Assembly: GCA_017311185.1 (NCBI GenBank)
Contig: JAESUZ010003526.1
Coordinates: 310,001 to 374,000, forward strand
Reading direction: 5' to 3'
Length of the DNA: 64,000 nucleotides
Source of the DNA: Proteles cristata cristata
Taxonomy: Eukaryota; Chordata; Mammalia; Carnivora; Hyaenidae
In this document: piece after piece, positions 43,751 to 55,099 of the stretch
Layout of the letters: every line of letters begins with the position of its first letter
Numbering within the stretch: position 1 is the stretch's first letter
Notes under the pieces: generated by a model
Told to the model about the DNA's origin: nothing
The model's input: only the letters and a program-made list of their open reading frames with translations
Database searches by the model: none
Made by a program: the position numbers and the translations under genes

Positions 43751-43981
43751 TTTTTTTTTTTTACTTTATTTATTTATTTGGAGAAAGAGAGAGAGAAAGA
43801 GCACGAGTGGGGAGAGGGAGAGAGAGGGAGGAAGAGAAGAAAATCCCAAGCAGGCTCTACTCTGTCAGCCCAGAGCCTCATGCAGGGCTCGAACCCACAG
43901 ACCAAACCGTGAGATCATGAGCAGAACCTGAGCAGAAATCAAGAGACAGATACCTAATGGACTGAGCTGCCCAGGCGCCCC
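43751..43981 (-). mobile_element. SINEC
   Basis: Reverse: T12, ttatttatttatttggagaa, and head ending gagctgcccaggcgcccc. A purine-rich block at 43781-43850. Confidence 0.9.
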
Positions 43982-43999
43982 TACAGTAAGCACTTGTGA

Positions 44000-44990
44000 G
44001 GAGTTTAAGAACATGTTTATTTTAGGAAATCTGAGTTCCACCATGGAACTAAGGGACTCGGATGAGAGAAGGGGTCGCAGAAGCCTCTTGGGAATCATGT
44101 AGAAGCGGAGAAGTTGACTCCCGTGAACTTGGAAAGGCTACAGCAAGTTCCCGCCGAGCAGACCTTACACATTTACAAGTACTGCCTGTTTCGTTGACCA
44201 CCGGCTCCAGGCCAAACCCAGTGGACTGATTTTACTCCTCTCAGCAAAATTCCAAGATGGTACCCGTTCCTGACTTAGGGGGGCAGGAAAAGGCTCTGAG
44301 AGGTGGCCCGCTCAAGGTCTCACGGCTAGAAGGCGGCAGAGCTGAGACTGGCCTCCAGATCTGCTCTGAGCCTTCTCAAGAGGACACGCTAAGCCACTCA
44401 CATCTGAGCGCATGGCTGGTGTCTGCACGGAGCTTCCACACTAGGGCCACTCTTGAGACCTGAAACCCTGGCGACTTGTTGCCAGTGCTGTAAATAATGC
44501 AAAAGGAATTGCGGTTCGGCCCCAGCACCGGGTGAACAGTGCCGCCTGGTGGACGACACAGACACTACAGGCAGTGCGTGAGACCTGGGAAATGGTCTCA
44601 GGTGCTCGTGAGACTGGAACATTCAAGGGGAGAGTTGTTCTCTTTGAATTCATAAAAGAGACAGGAGCAAAGGCCCAATGTATTATCACAGATGGAAATT
44701 AGAGGTCTGGCCCCCCCGGTGCTTCTAACAGCGAACCCAGACTTCTGAGGTGCTCCAGGATCCAACCCAACTCGAGTTCCCTCCACAGTGTCCTGCCAAG
44801 AGATCATGAAGCCTGGCCTTAAATACCTCCAGAAATGGGGTGCTCACTCTTCATTCGTCTTCTTCCCAAAGTTCTTCCTCTTCTTTCCTCATAATGCCCA
44901 CTCTTTGCCCCTCCTCTTACCTCCATTAACAGTTCATCTGACCCCTTGCCCTTAGAAGTTCCAAAGAATCTGTGACTCAGGCAAGGCCTC
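44000..44990. other. Intergenic DNA, mostly unassigned
   Basis: A reverse MIR remnant is probable at 44255-44400 (ggtctcacggctagaaggcg). The remainder has no identifiable feature. Confidence 0.4.
44539..44552 (-). promoter_or_regulatory. Possible CTCF site
   Basis: The minus strand reads CCACCAGGCGGCAC, one mismatch from the core CCASYAGRKGGCRS. Not supported by anything except sequence. Confidence 0.3.
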
Positions 44991-44999
44991 CTCCACCAT

Positions 45000-45360
45000 C
45001 ACTCCCGGGGCATAGGCCTGGCTCTTCTCCCCAGCATGGCTCTCCTCGTGCTAAGTGCTGGTATTTAGGGGGTGGAGGTGAGGGGCAGGGACATGGCCTC
45101 TTAGCTGCTTACTCTAACTGGCATGCTCTTCCCCCGACACTTCCCGAGGCTGGAATCTTCACCACTCGGGTCTCGACTCACATGTCACCTACTGAGCAAG
45201 GCCTTCCCTGACTACCCAAGGTCAAAACAGCCTCCCCAGTCTCCCTTCCGCCCTTGCCCTGCTTGATATTCCCAGAGACGTCTTGCTGTCTACAATTATG
45301 CATATTCACTCCCCTCGCCTCACTCTACCCCGGTCTGGGGCCATGAGCTTCACAACTTGA
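45000..45360 (+). repeat. L2 LINE fragment
   Basis: tggcatgctcttcccccgac, tcgactcacatgtcacctac, gcaaggccttccctgactac in sense order. Confidence 0.65.
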
Positions 45361-45554
45361 GGGCTTCATCTGCTGTGTTGGGCACTGAGGCCAGGGCCCT
45401 GGGGACAGCAGGTGATCCGCAGACATTGCCTTTGCTCACTTGAGTCTCCCCAAGTCTGGGAGCAGAGCAGGGCTGTGGCTTCAGCAGGGTCCCCCAGAAG
45501 TAGACCCTGAGACAAGGATCTCAGGGCACGTGTAGGCTGTTACCAGTTGCGAGG

Positions 45555-45990
45555 CTGTTGCCAACTGAATTGTGTACCCCGAAATTCTTATGTTGAAGTC
45601 CTAACCCCCAGCGCCTCAGAATGAGACCTTAGGTGGAGACAGGGTCTCTTCACAGAGGTGATCAAGTTAAGCCATCAGTCACAATTTCATTAAATCACAA
45701 TGAGGCCATGAGGGCGGGCCCTACTCCAGTATGACTGGTGTCCTTACCAAAAAAGGAATTGGGACCCAGAGACAGACATGCACAGAATGTGAAGAGACAC
45801 AGAGAGAAGACAGCCATCTCAGGCCAAGGGGAGAGGCCTGGAACCCGCCCTCCCTTCCAGCCACAGAAGGACCCAGCCCCCTCCCTCCCACGTTGATGGG
45901 ACTTCCGGTCTCCAGGACTGTGAGACCGGAAGCTTCTGTAGTTTAAACCCCCAGGCCGAGGCGCTTTGTTATGAGGGCCTCGGGAGCTGA
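45555..45990 (+). repeat. MLT1-type LTR
   Basis: Near complete: aactgaattgtgtaccccga, tgttgaagtcctaaccccca, gagggcgggccctactccag, tgactggtgtccttaccaaa, ctccaggactgtgagaccgg. Non-coding relic of an ERVL-MaLR element. Confidence 0.85.
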
Positions 45991-46179
45991 CGCAGGCATC
46001 CGCAGAAACTGCCACAGGCCGGAGCTGGGGTCCCCACGAACAGAGGAGAAAGCCACGCCTGGAGGTGGGAGTGGCTTGTCCGTGGTCACCCAGAACCAGG
46101 CCACGGACTCAAGTCTCCGAACTCAACATAAGGTTAGAACAAGCCCCTAATCCCCGGACCCCCGGCGCAAGTGGCCTGA

Positions 46180-46421
46180 AAGAGATACTCTGTGATCCAG
46201 CAATTCTACTCCCACGTGTACACTCGAGAGAATCGAAAGAATCGAGTGCAGTGTCCATACAAAAACATACGTGCATGTCCTTTGCAGCGCTAGGGCCAAC
46301 AAACTCAGGGTCCCCTGACGGATGAATGGATAAACAAAATGGGGAGTATTATTCACCCACAAAAAGGAATTGAGTACTGACACACAGTACATGTGTCATG
46401 GATGAAACTTTAAAACGCTGT
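46180..46421 (+). mobile_element. L1 3' UTR fragment
   Basis: gtgatccagcaattctactc, ggatgaatggataaacaaaa, gagtattattcacccacaaa, gtcatggatgaaactttaaa. Confidence 0.85.
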
Positions 46422-46424
46422 CCA

Positions 46425-46606
46425 GGGGCGCCTGGGGAGGCTCAGTTTGTTAAGTGTCCAACTCTTGGTTTCTGCTCAGGTCATGATCTCATGGTTTGTG
46501 GGTTCAGAGCCTGCTTGGGATTCTTTCTCTCCCTCTCGCTCTCTGCACCCTTCCTTGTGCTTTCTCTCTCTCCAAATAGATAAATAAACTTTTAAAAATA
46601 TTTTTA
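46425..46606 (+). mobile_element. SINEC with internal deletion
   Basis: The tRNA B-box region is missing (gtgggttcagagcctgcttg). Likely target duplication around acgctgtcc / ccactgtcc at 46414 and 46612. Confidence 0.88.
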
Positions 46607-46620
46607 AAAAACCACTGTCC

Positions 46621-46998
46621 GGGGTGCCTGGGTGGCTCAGTTGGCTAAGCACCTGACTCTTGATCTCAGCTTAAGTCATTTAAAAAAAAAAAAAATTTAA
46701 ATGTCTATTTATTTTTGAGAGAGAGACAGACAGAGATAGAGTGGGAATAGGGGAAGAGCAGAGACAGAGACACACACACAGAATCTGAAGCAGGCTCCAG
46801 GCTCTGAGCTGTCAGCACAGAGCCCGACACGGGGCTCAAACCCATGAACTATGAGATCATGACTTCAGCCGAAGTAGGACACTCAACTAACTGAGCCACT
46901 CAGGCGCCCCAGATCTCAGCTCAAGTCTTAATCTCAGGGTTGTGAGTTCAATCCCCACACTGGGCTCTGCGCTGGGCATGAAGCCTACTTTAAAAAAA
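46621..46998 (+). mobile_element. Older SINE split by a nested SINE
   Basis: The left piece, 46621-46677, carries the head (ggggtgcctgggtggctcag). The right piece, 46912-46998, carries tgtgagttcaatccccacac to gcctactttaaaaaaaaa. The nested element lies between. Confidence 0.9.
46678..46911 (-). mobile_element. SINEC nested in an older SINE
   Basis: Opposite orientation to its host. Target duplication gatctcagcttaagtc / gatctcagctcaagtc at 46662-46677 and 46912-46927 lies in host SINE sequence, proving insertion order. Confidence 0.94.
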
Positions 46999-46999
46999 A

Positions 47000-47545
47000 A
47001 GAAAAAAATGTTTCTAAGAAAAAAAAGGCAGTAGAAACAGTGAAATCAAAGGCCTCGAGGCCTGAAGGTCCAGGTTGTCCTCCAGGAATCGCAAGAACTG
47101 TGCAGAGTAGTTGGCAGGAGACAGGGCATCACCCTGATAGCCAGGAGAAGGATTTGGCATTGAGTCATGTGCCCGTGGGCAGCCGTGGTGGGTCTTAAGC
47201 AGGGAAGTGGCTGAGCAGGGAAGAAAGAGAAAGTCAGGGTTGCAAGGGTGAGGGAAGCGAGTCTAGGGGAGGGGAGGCCTGTCTGAGGCCAAGGCCCGGA
47301 GGTCAGTAGGGTGGGAGGCAAGGGAGAGAGAAGGCGCGGGCTGACAGCCAGGTTTTAGGTGGGGTGACAGTGCTCGACGGCCCACCCGGTGGGGAGCACC
47401 ATAGCAGGAGCACTCTGGGAGGAAGATGAATAGGTGCATCATATATCGGCTCAGAGGCACCCAAGAAACATCCAGAACTGTGTCCAGGAAGGTCTGGGCA
47501 GGTGACAGCAGCCCAGAGGACCTGATGAGGAAATAAGGCCACCAC
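47000..47545. other. Intergenic DNA with no recognised feature
   Basis: Purine-rich on the plus strand around 47210-47340; parts resemble L2 but too weakly to assign. Confidence 0.4.
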
Positions 47546-47548
47546 CTC

Positions 47549-47660
47549 CGATTCTGTGTCTCCCTCTCCCTCTGCCCCTCCCATCATCCCCTGCTCCTCC
47601 TCCGCCTCTGCCTCTCCCTCTCTCAAAAATGAATAAACATTAAAAAATAATAATACAAAA
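47549..47660 (+). mobile_element. SINEC 3' half
   Basis: Begins gattctgtgtctccctctcc with no head, ends caaaaatgaataaacattaa. 5'-truncated. Confidence 0.82.
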
Positions 47661-47699
47661 GAAAGAAAAAGAAAAAAAGGCCACTAGATGGAGGAGATT

Positions 47700-47925
47700 A
47701 CTTGGGACAGTGGCTCTGAAGCCACACGGCCACGGCTCAAGTCTGAGCGCTGCCACCTTTAGTAACTGCAGGGCAGGCTCCGTGTGGGAGCTGCGTGGCC
47801 TCCACCTCTCTGAGCTCCTTCCCCACCTGTGAGGCGGAGGTGGCCCTAGCTGCTGACTCCCACGTGTGCAGGGAGGACTCGGTGAGTTAACGCTGACAGG
47901 GCGCTTAGACGGGCAGCTGCCGATC
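47700..47925 (+). repeat. MIR
   Basis: gtggctctgaagccacacgg, gctcaagtctgagcgctgcc and ctctctgagctccttcccca. Confidence 0.6.
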
Positions 47926-47929
47926 ACGC

Positions 47930-48380
47930 AGGGAGTGTGGCCACCACGCGGTGCGCCAGACAGGCGTTGAGGGAGCTGATTAAAGAGGGGGCTTCATGGA
48001 CTCTGTGTCCACAGGCTCCAGTGTGGACAGTTTCTGATGAAAGAAACCTGGCTTTTTAACGAGCCTGCCACCTGCCCACCCAGTGCCTTCCTGGTGCAGG
48101 TGGTCCGTGGGCCTCATAGAAGGAAGATGAAAGAGCCTTGGGGATGCCCATCATGAGGGGCAGGAAAGAAAACCAAAGCACAGTGGGTAGTTCAGGAAGA
48201 AGCAAGTGAGCCATAGACTCAGATGCTGCAGAAAGGCCGGGCTAGACAGGGAGAGAGCAGCCTCTGCCAGGCAGACAGGTAACAACAGGTTGGATGGCCA
48301 CTTGGGGGGGAGCTGGTTCCACGAAGTGGTGGAAACTGGGGCAAGTTCTGGGGCTCAGGAACGTAAAGGGTGTTCTGGCC
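47930..48380. other. Intergenic DNA with no recognised feature
   Basis: No gene or repeat recognised. Confidence 0.4.
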
Positions 48381-48384
48381 TAAG

Positions 48385-48930
48385 TTATGGCCCCCCCACA
48401 TGTTGAACTCCTAAACATCAGTACTTCAGAGCATGTACATAGTCTTTTCCCTTAAAGACAGAGAGAGCGCTAGTGGTAGACAGAGAGGGGGGTGGAGAGA
48501 GAGAGAGAGAGAGAGCATATTAAGCAGGCTCTATGCCCAGCTCAGAGCTCCACACAGGGCTCAATCTCACAACCCAGACATCATGACCTGAGCCAAAACC
48601 AAGAGTCAGACGCTTAAGCAACTGAGCCACCCAGGCATCCCTGGAGACAGTCCTTAAAGGAGTGAGTAAGGTAAAATGAGGCCACTAGAATGCATTCTAT
48701 CCAATCTGACTGGTGTCCTTATGAGAGGAAATTTGGACACAAGCATGACAGAGGGAGGACCATGTGAAGACACAGGGAGACACCGGCCACCAGCAAGGCA
48801 AGGGGGAGGCGTCAGGAGTAATCAACACTGCCTACACCTCGACCTCAGACTTGCAGCCTGAGATCAGAACCATGAGGAATAAATGTCTGTTGCTGAAGCC
48901 CCCCGTCTGTGGGACTTCACTGCGGGGTCC
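48385..48930 (+). repeat. MLT1-like LTR split by a SINE
   Basis: Left part taagttatggccccccc and tgttgaactcctaaacatca; right part ccaatctgactggtgtcctt, gaagacacagggagacaccg and aggaataaatgtctgttgct. The SINE at 48440-48641 separates them. Confidence 0.75.
48440..48641 (-). mobile_element. SINEC inside an LTR
   Basis: Reverse: GA-rich block, then cagggctcaatctcacaacc and gagccacccaggcatccc. Confidence 0.88.
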
Positions 48931-48959
48931 CCAGCAAACCACTGCAGGAGGTGAATCAG

Positions 48960-50140
48960 CAAGGCTCATAAAGATTCCAGAGAGCACCAGAAATCTGGGG
49001 CAAGCCTCTGAGGAGAAAGACAGAGACCCAAATCAACAAACATGAAAAAGCAAGAAAGAAACAAACTCTGCAGGAAGAAGAAAGCTTTAAAAATGAGTCA
49101 CAACCTCATTAATATCCTCAGGGAGATAAGAGAATTACAGCAATAAAACAAGAACAGGACGTGGCGAAAAAAGAATCTTCAAAGGATAGAAAAGGGTCCA
49201 TGAAAATTATATCTATGTCTGTATGTTATATTCATACTATAAATTATGTTGTTGGTAAAATATATTTATAATGTATTATATAATATATGCTATATTTATA
49301 GAATACATGGATGTATGTGTACATGCACATACTCATAGACATATAGAAATTAAAACATCAGTGTAAGGGTTAAAAAATTAAATTAGATTTTCCAAGTGCA
49401 ATGAGATAATGAAATAGAAAATAGAAAAGATATGAAAATGCAGCAGATTCATACAGGAGCATCAACATCTGAGTTATAGGAGTTCTAGAAAGTACAAACA
49501 GAAAAAAAGAGGAAAGAAATCATCCATCATGTAAGGTAAGAAAATGTTCTAGACTGATAGGGCTTTTCCTGTCCTTTGCAGATTGAAAGGGTTCACTGAG
49601 AACCCAAACAATGGGTGAAAATAAGACTCACATTAAAACATCATTTTGCAGATCAGTGACAAAGAGAAGGTCCCACAGCTTCCAGGTAGGGGAATGAGAA
49701 GAGGAGTTGGTCTCTTATGAAGGATCAGAAATCAGACTGACTTCAGACTTCGCAGCAGCAGCCCTAGAAACCAGAGAGCGATGGAATAGTGCCCTGGAAG
49801 TCATTGAAAATGAGCCACTTCCAACCTTCAGTTTCATACCCAGCTAAACTAGAAACCAAGTAGCAAGGTAGATTATAGGTATTTTCACACATGAAAAGTC
49901 TCAATAAATTTACTTCCTATATACTCTTTCTTGGGAAGGGTGGAAAACCAATATAAGGGAGAAAAACAAGAGGAAATCACAGATATAGGAGATAGGAAAC
50001 CCACCTGGAAAGAGAGATAAGAAGTGACCCGAAGGCGATCTGAGCTGTGCACCAGGCAGAAAGGGTGGTCGGACCAGATTAGGGCAGGGCAGAAATCTCT
50101 GGAGAGATTTGTTCAAAATAAAACTGATGAGACACATGAT
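48960..50140 (+). mobile_element. HAL1/L1-type LINE remnant
   Basis: attacagcaataaaacaaga, gacgtggcgaaaaaagaatc, caaaggatagaaaagggtcc, agccctagaaaccagagagc, cagtttcatacccagctaaa and aggtattttcacacatgaaa occur in the order of HAL1/L1 ORF1-end sequence. An AT-rich insertion at 49204-49320 (TATA/ATAT units) interrupts it. No open frame of length. Confidence 0.65.
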
Positions 50141-50144
50141 ATAT

Positions 50145-50745
50145 GAGAAGTGAAATTTGGGTTAGACAAATGGCAGAGGCTGGGGGTTGAGTTCATGGCA
50201 AGTACGTACAAAACAGAGCAAACCTCTCCACTCTAGCTGCAAGGAGAGCAAAGCGCTGGTCTGGGAAGCACACCCCATCTCGGTGGACTGTAGGACTCAG
50301 CTGAGTGGCGTTTCCTCAGGCGCAATGTCCACACGAATATTGCTTGTGTCCGTGCAGGTCCTCCAGGGTGCAGCGGTTGAGCTGTGTGTGAGCACGGAAG
50401 TTTGCTGGTGAGTAACGCCTGCGAGGGATGGAGGAAAGCTGAGTTGGACAGGGGGTCGCAGACTACAATCTGACAAAGTCTCGGCCGACCCAGCCAGGAG
50501 ATCCAGAGCAAAGGCTGCCTGCTTCAAGAGTCCCACACTGGGAAGAAGTGGCTTCAGTGCGCGCCGTCCCCCGTGCTGGGGGACCAGCTGAGGGCTGTCC
50601 CAGAGAGCATACTCCAGCCCAAAGGCTGCCTAAAACCCTGGGGCTCCCACGGATTGGCCATGCTCCTCATAGCAGAGCACGTTTTCCTTAAAGGGCAACA
50701 TGAGCACTATACCTCCCTGGATGACACTTTGATCAAGGTCATGTC
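50145..50745. other. Intergenic DNA with no recognised feature
   Basis: About 600 bp; not assignable. Confidence 0.4.
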
Positions 50746-50749
50746 TAAT

Positions 50750-50961
50750 TCTTTTTTTTTAATGTTTATTTATTTTTGAGAGAGAGAGACAGAGAGTGAG
50801 ATGGGGAGAGATGGAGAGAGAGGAACATACAGAATCTGAAGCAGGCTCCAGGCTCCAAGCAGTCAGCATAGAGTCTGACACGGGGCTCAAACCCACGGGG
50901 TGTGAGATCGTGACCTGAGCCGAAGTTGGACACTTAACCGACTGAGCCACCCAGGTGCCTC
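50750..50961 (-). mobile_element. SINEC
   Basis: Reverse: ttttttttaatgtttattta to gccacccaggtgcctc. Confidence 0.93.
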
Positions 50962-50964
50962 TGC

Positions 50965-51620
50965 CTCTCCTGGTTCTAGGGCGGTGACACACACACCCCC
51001 ATTGTGTTGATCATGGTCGAGTGCACTTAGCACCCACACCCACCTCCTTCTCCTACATCTGTCTGGACGGCGAGGCTGGGAAGCAGAACCCGTGTTCCCG
51101 GATCCCTTGCAGCTAAGGGCAGGATACTGGCTCTTGGTGTACTGCCTCTGGATGCACCGGCGCATGAGACCAGGAAGGAAGGAGTGAGAGGGGCTTCTCC
51201 CTGCCGGGACAGCATCTACAACAGCAGCAGCCTCCCAGGCTCCAGGGTCCTGCTTTGTGACCACTGAGAGGCTGCTATGGTGACAACAGCACCCTGACTT
51301 GGCTCCGGGGCTAGTTCCTGAGTCCCCACTGCCAGCTTGTAACAGAGCCAGCAGCACCCCCGGATGGTCAGTGTTGTAGCCCGATTCTGCAGGCCAAGCA
51401 ACAACTCTGTCGTTAGCTGTTGCCTTAGTCACGACCAGCAAGGTTATGCTGTGGAAGGAAGCGTTCCCAGAATCTCAGTGGCTTTTAAGCCTTAAAGAAC
51501 AACAGCTGAGCAACGACTTTTTAGATACAGCACTAGAGGCGTGATCCATCAAAGAAAGAGTCAATAGGCTGGACCTCATCACATCTTAAACATTTCTGCT
51601 CTATAAAAGATACCATCAAA
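50965..51620. other. Intergenic DNA, partly ancient repeat
   Basis: gggaagcagaacccgtgttc then ggatcccttgcagctaaggg is a fragment of the unnamed consensus seen at 25.34 and 28.37 kb. A 184-codon minus-strand frame across it (50887-51441) starts at a repeat boundary and is not credible. Confidence 0.4.
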
Positions 51621-51627
51621 AGAACGA

Positions 51628-51738
51628 GGGGGTGCCTGGCTGGCTCAGTGGGTAGAGCACGCGGCTCTTGATCTGGGGATTGTGTGTTCGAGCCCCACGT
51701 TGAGTGCAGAGATTACTTTTAAAAAAGAAAATCTTTAA
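51628..51738 (+). mobile_element. Short head-only SINE
   Basis: ggggtgcctggctggctcag, intact tgtgttcgagccccacg, tail gagattacttttaaaaaaga. Confidence 0.85.
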
Positions 51739-51869
51739 ACAGACACAAAACAAACAAATAAATAATCCACAGCACAGGCATCAGATGCTGACAAGGACAT
51801 GGCACCATAGGATCTGTCGTTGTCTCCTTGTGTGGGTGTGAAATGGCACAGCCACCCCGGGAAGAAGGG

Positions 51870-52185
51870 TGGCAGCATTGTGGATGGAGCATCTGTGTCC
51901 TTGCAAAACTCCTACGTGGAAACACCGACCCCCGATGTGACTATATTTGGAGACAGAGCCTTTGTGGAGATAATGAAGGTGAAATGAGATAACATTAAAT
52001 GATTCAGGAGCTCCCTATCCTTATAATAAGAGACACTGCATCGTGCTTTCTCCTCTCCCCTCTCTTCCCCACCCCTACCATACTTAGTCACACCAAGAAG
52101 AAGGTGTACCTCCAGAGCTTTGAAAAGTAAATTGCTGCTGTTTGAGCCACGCAGCATGTGATGGAGGCCCTAGCTGACTAAAACA
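51870..52185 (+). repeat. MLT1-like LTR
   Basis: gactatatttggagacagag, caggagctccctatccttat and tgctgctgtttgagccacgc, ending ctagctgactaaaacagg. Confidence 0.6.
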
Positions 52186-52189
52186 GGCA

Positions 52190-52880
52190 GTCTCGTAACA
52201 AAACGCAACACAATCTTACCATGGAATCCAGACACCACGCTCCTTGGTATTTACCCACACGACATGAAAGCAAACCCCCTCCCAGAAACCTGCCCCCAGA
52301 CGTTTCCCGCAGCCTTATTCCTGATCACAACCAAAACATCCTTCGGCAGCTGAACAGATGAATACCCTGTGACCCATCCACCCAACGGCACGGGATCCGG
52401 CTCGAAACAGAAGTAAGCTCTTGAGTCATGGAAAGATCTAGGGACGAGTTAAATGCAGGTTCCTAAGTGAAAGAAGCCTGTCTGTAAAGGCTGCATGCTA
52501 CATGATTCCAAAAGAAAACTCCACGGAGACCATAAGAAGCTCAGTGTTCGCCGGGTCTTGGGGAGGAGGGAAGGATGATCGGCAGAGCCCGGGGCATTTT
52601 CAGGGCACTGGGACTGTTCTGTGACACTATCACAGCGGGGCCACACCACCGTGCGCAGTCCAGAACCCACGGCACGCGCACCACCCAGAGCGACCCCTGG
52701 GGAGAACTGTGGACGGTGGGTCATAACACTGTCGGTGTGGGTTCAGCAGCTGTGACAAAGGCCCTGCTGTGGCGAGGGACGCCGATGCTGAGGGGAGGCT
52801 GCCGGGGAGCATCCGTGGGAAATCCCCGTACTTGCCATTCAGGCTTGCTGTGAATCTCAAACTGCTTTGCAAAATAAAGT
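52190..52880 (+). mobile_element. L1 3' UTR, near-complete 3' end
   Basis: cttaccatggaatccagaca, cgcagccttattcctgatca, caagtgaaag-type block (tcctaagtgaaagaagcctg), acatgattccaaaagaaaac, gtggacggtgggtcataaca, gtgggaaatccccgtacttg, ending ctgctttgcaaaataaagtc with its polyadenylation signal. Confidence 0.88.
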
Positions 52881-52884
52881 CAGG

Positions 52885-53031
52885 GGGTGCCTGGGTGGCC
52901 CAGTCAGTTAAATGGCCAACGTCAGCTCAGGTCATGATCTCACAGTTCATGGGTTCAAGCCCCACACCAGGCTGTGCACTGGCAGCATGAAGCCTGCTTG
53001 GGATTCACTCTCTCTCCTTGTCTCTCCCCCT

Positions 53032-53074
<43 letters not shown>

Positions 53075-53112
53075 ATAAACAAATAAACGTTTATAAATAA
53101 ATAAACAAACAG
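52885..53112 (+). mobile_element. SINEC at the L1 3' end
   Basis: Inserted directly behind the L1 terminus. Holds an uninterrupted (CT)n of about 36 bases (53036-53071). Its downstream target copy is beyond the next SINE, at 53328-53340. Confidence 0.92.
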
Positions 53113-53327
53113 GGGCGCCGGGGTGGCTCAGTTGGTTAAGTGGCCAACTTTCACTCAGGTCATGATCTCACGGTTCGTGGGTTCGAGCCCCATCGGCCTC
53201 TGTGCTGACAGCTCAGAGCCTGGAAACTGCTTTGGGTTCTGTGTCTCCTCTCTCTGCCCTTTCCCCACTCATGCCCTCCCCCCTCTCTCAAAACTAAATA
53301 AACATTTAAAAAATTGTTTTCATAAAT
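53113..53327 (+). mobile_element. SINEC inserted in the tail of its neighbour
   Basis: ggggcgccggggtggctcag head. No target copy between it and the preceding SINE; the outer duplication aaataaagtcagg (52872-52884, 53328-53340) brackets both. Confidence 0.92.
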
Positions 53328-53344
53328 AAATAAAGTCAGGATGG

Positions 53345-53770
53345 GAAGAAGGGAGGGAGGAATTCCTCTCACCCCTGCTGCAGGTCTGACCCAGGGGAGC
53401 AGGAAGACACCACAGGTCAGAGCCACTCCAGGGTCCAGGCTGACCAAGACTGTGACCTGACTTGGGGTCAGTAGGTCGGGGAAAGTGAAGAATTGCACAC
53501 CAGCCCTCGAAGTTGCTTGCTAGAAGTGACATCCTCACTTCTGCTCGTATTTCATTGTCCAGAGCAAGTCATGTACCACCCCTGACGATGAAGCAGGGAG
53601 GGAGTGCGTCCTATCTTGCCTGGTGCTAGGAGGGGAACCAGGGTGCTCCTGACAGCCGCAGATCACCGTAGTGTGCGGGGTCCCCACAGAATCACACACA
53701 CACGCACACTCCTCCTTGGCGAGATCCTGATATTCTTATTCCTTCCCCACCTGTTAAGAGCAAGGGGACT
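53345..53770. other. Intergenic DNA with no recognised feature
   Basis: No gene or assignable repeat. Confidence 0.4.
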
Positions 53771-53771
53771 T

Positions 53772-53984
53772 GGGGCACATGCGTGGCTCGGTCAGTTAAG
53801 CAACTGACTCTTAATTTCAACTCAAGTTCATGATCTCCCGGTTCGTGGGTTCAAGCCCCGCATGAGACTCCACACTATGACAGTGTGGAGCCTGCTTGGG
53901 ATTCTCTCTCTCCCTCTCTTTCTGCCCCTCCCATGCACTCTCTCTTGCTCAAAATAAATAAATAACTTGTAAAAATTTAAAAAA
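53772..53984 (+). mobile_element. SINEC, older
   Basis: ggggcacatgcgtggctcgg head, intact gtgggttcaagccccgc, tail caaaataaataaataacttg. Confidence 0.9.
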
Positions 53985-54059
53985 GAAGAATTGCAGGATT
54001 CTGTTCAGCAGGAATCATTTCCAAATCAGTCAATCAAATATTTATTAAGAAACTACGCT

Positions 54060-54930
54060 ACGCCTGGCAGAACCAGAAATCGTGGTTTATGGCCAGATAT
54101 AGTGACGTGTAAGTTACACACAAGGAAATGCATCCCTTGTTAGCACAGTTTTGTGGGCTGCGACATGGAACACATCCATCAGCCTCGAAAAGTTCCTTCA
54201 CGCCCCTTGTGGTCAGCCTTTTCCCCGCCCGCAACTCCCTGGCAACCTGGCAACGGACCAGCTTTCTGTCCCCATCATCCTGAAACCCCCAGAATGTCAC
54301 CTAAATAGAATCACAACACACAGTCTTGGTCTGACTTCTTCCGCTCAGCATAATGTATCTGAGAGGCACCCATGGTTTTCGTGTGTCCCCACGAGTTATG
54401 CCAAGAGTCCGCTCTTTTTTATTACCAAATAGTATTTCATCGTATGCACACATCACGTTTCGCTTCTCTGTCCATCCATTGATGAACATTTGGGTTTTTT
54501 TCAGTTTGGGGCAATTACGAAGGAAACCGCCATGAGCATATGTGTGGACATATGTTTTCATTTCTCTTGGGTAAACACCGAGCAGTGGGAAGGGTTGTGT
54601 CATATGGTAAGTGTATATTTAGCTGCATGAGACACTGCCAGAGCGTTTCCCAAAGTGACTGCAGTGATTTACATCCTTGCAAGCAATGCGTGAGAGCTCC
54701 CGCTGTCCCGGGTTTTCACCAGTACTGGGTATTATCCGATTTTTATGTTTTAGCAATCCTCACGGGGACAGAGGGGGATCTCACGGTTGCCCTGATGACT
54801 AATGATGTGGAGCCTCCTTCACGTGCCTGCAGACCCGCTGCATGTCTTTGGAGAAGTGTCAGATCTTTCACTCGTTCTAATTGGCTTATTTGCGTGTCAG
54901 CAGGTTGGGAAGGTTCTAGATTTGCTGTGC
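54060..54930 (-). mobile_element. L1 3' UTR (reverse)
   Basis: gcaacctggcaacggaccag, tcttccgctcagcataatgt, ttaccaaatagtatttcatc, ccatccattgatgaacattt, tttcatttctcttgggtaaa and tgactaatgatgtggagcct. Confidence 0.88.
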
Positions 54931-55099
54931 CAAGCCCGGTGTTCAGGGGGGCCAGAGCAGACTCACTCTGTGCAGGAGGGGAGAGGCATCAGCTGCCACC
55001 AGCACCCCTCGTCGCCCGCCTCCTGGCCCCTTCATGCATCCTCAACACCAGTCCCCAGAGGTACTTGGCCTTTCCAATGTGAAGACCTATCCAGGCTTT

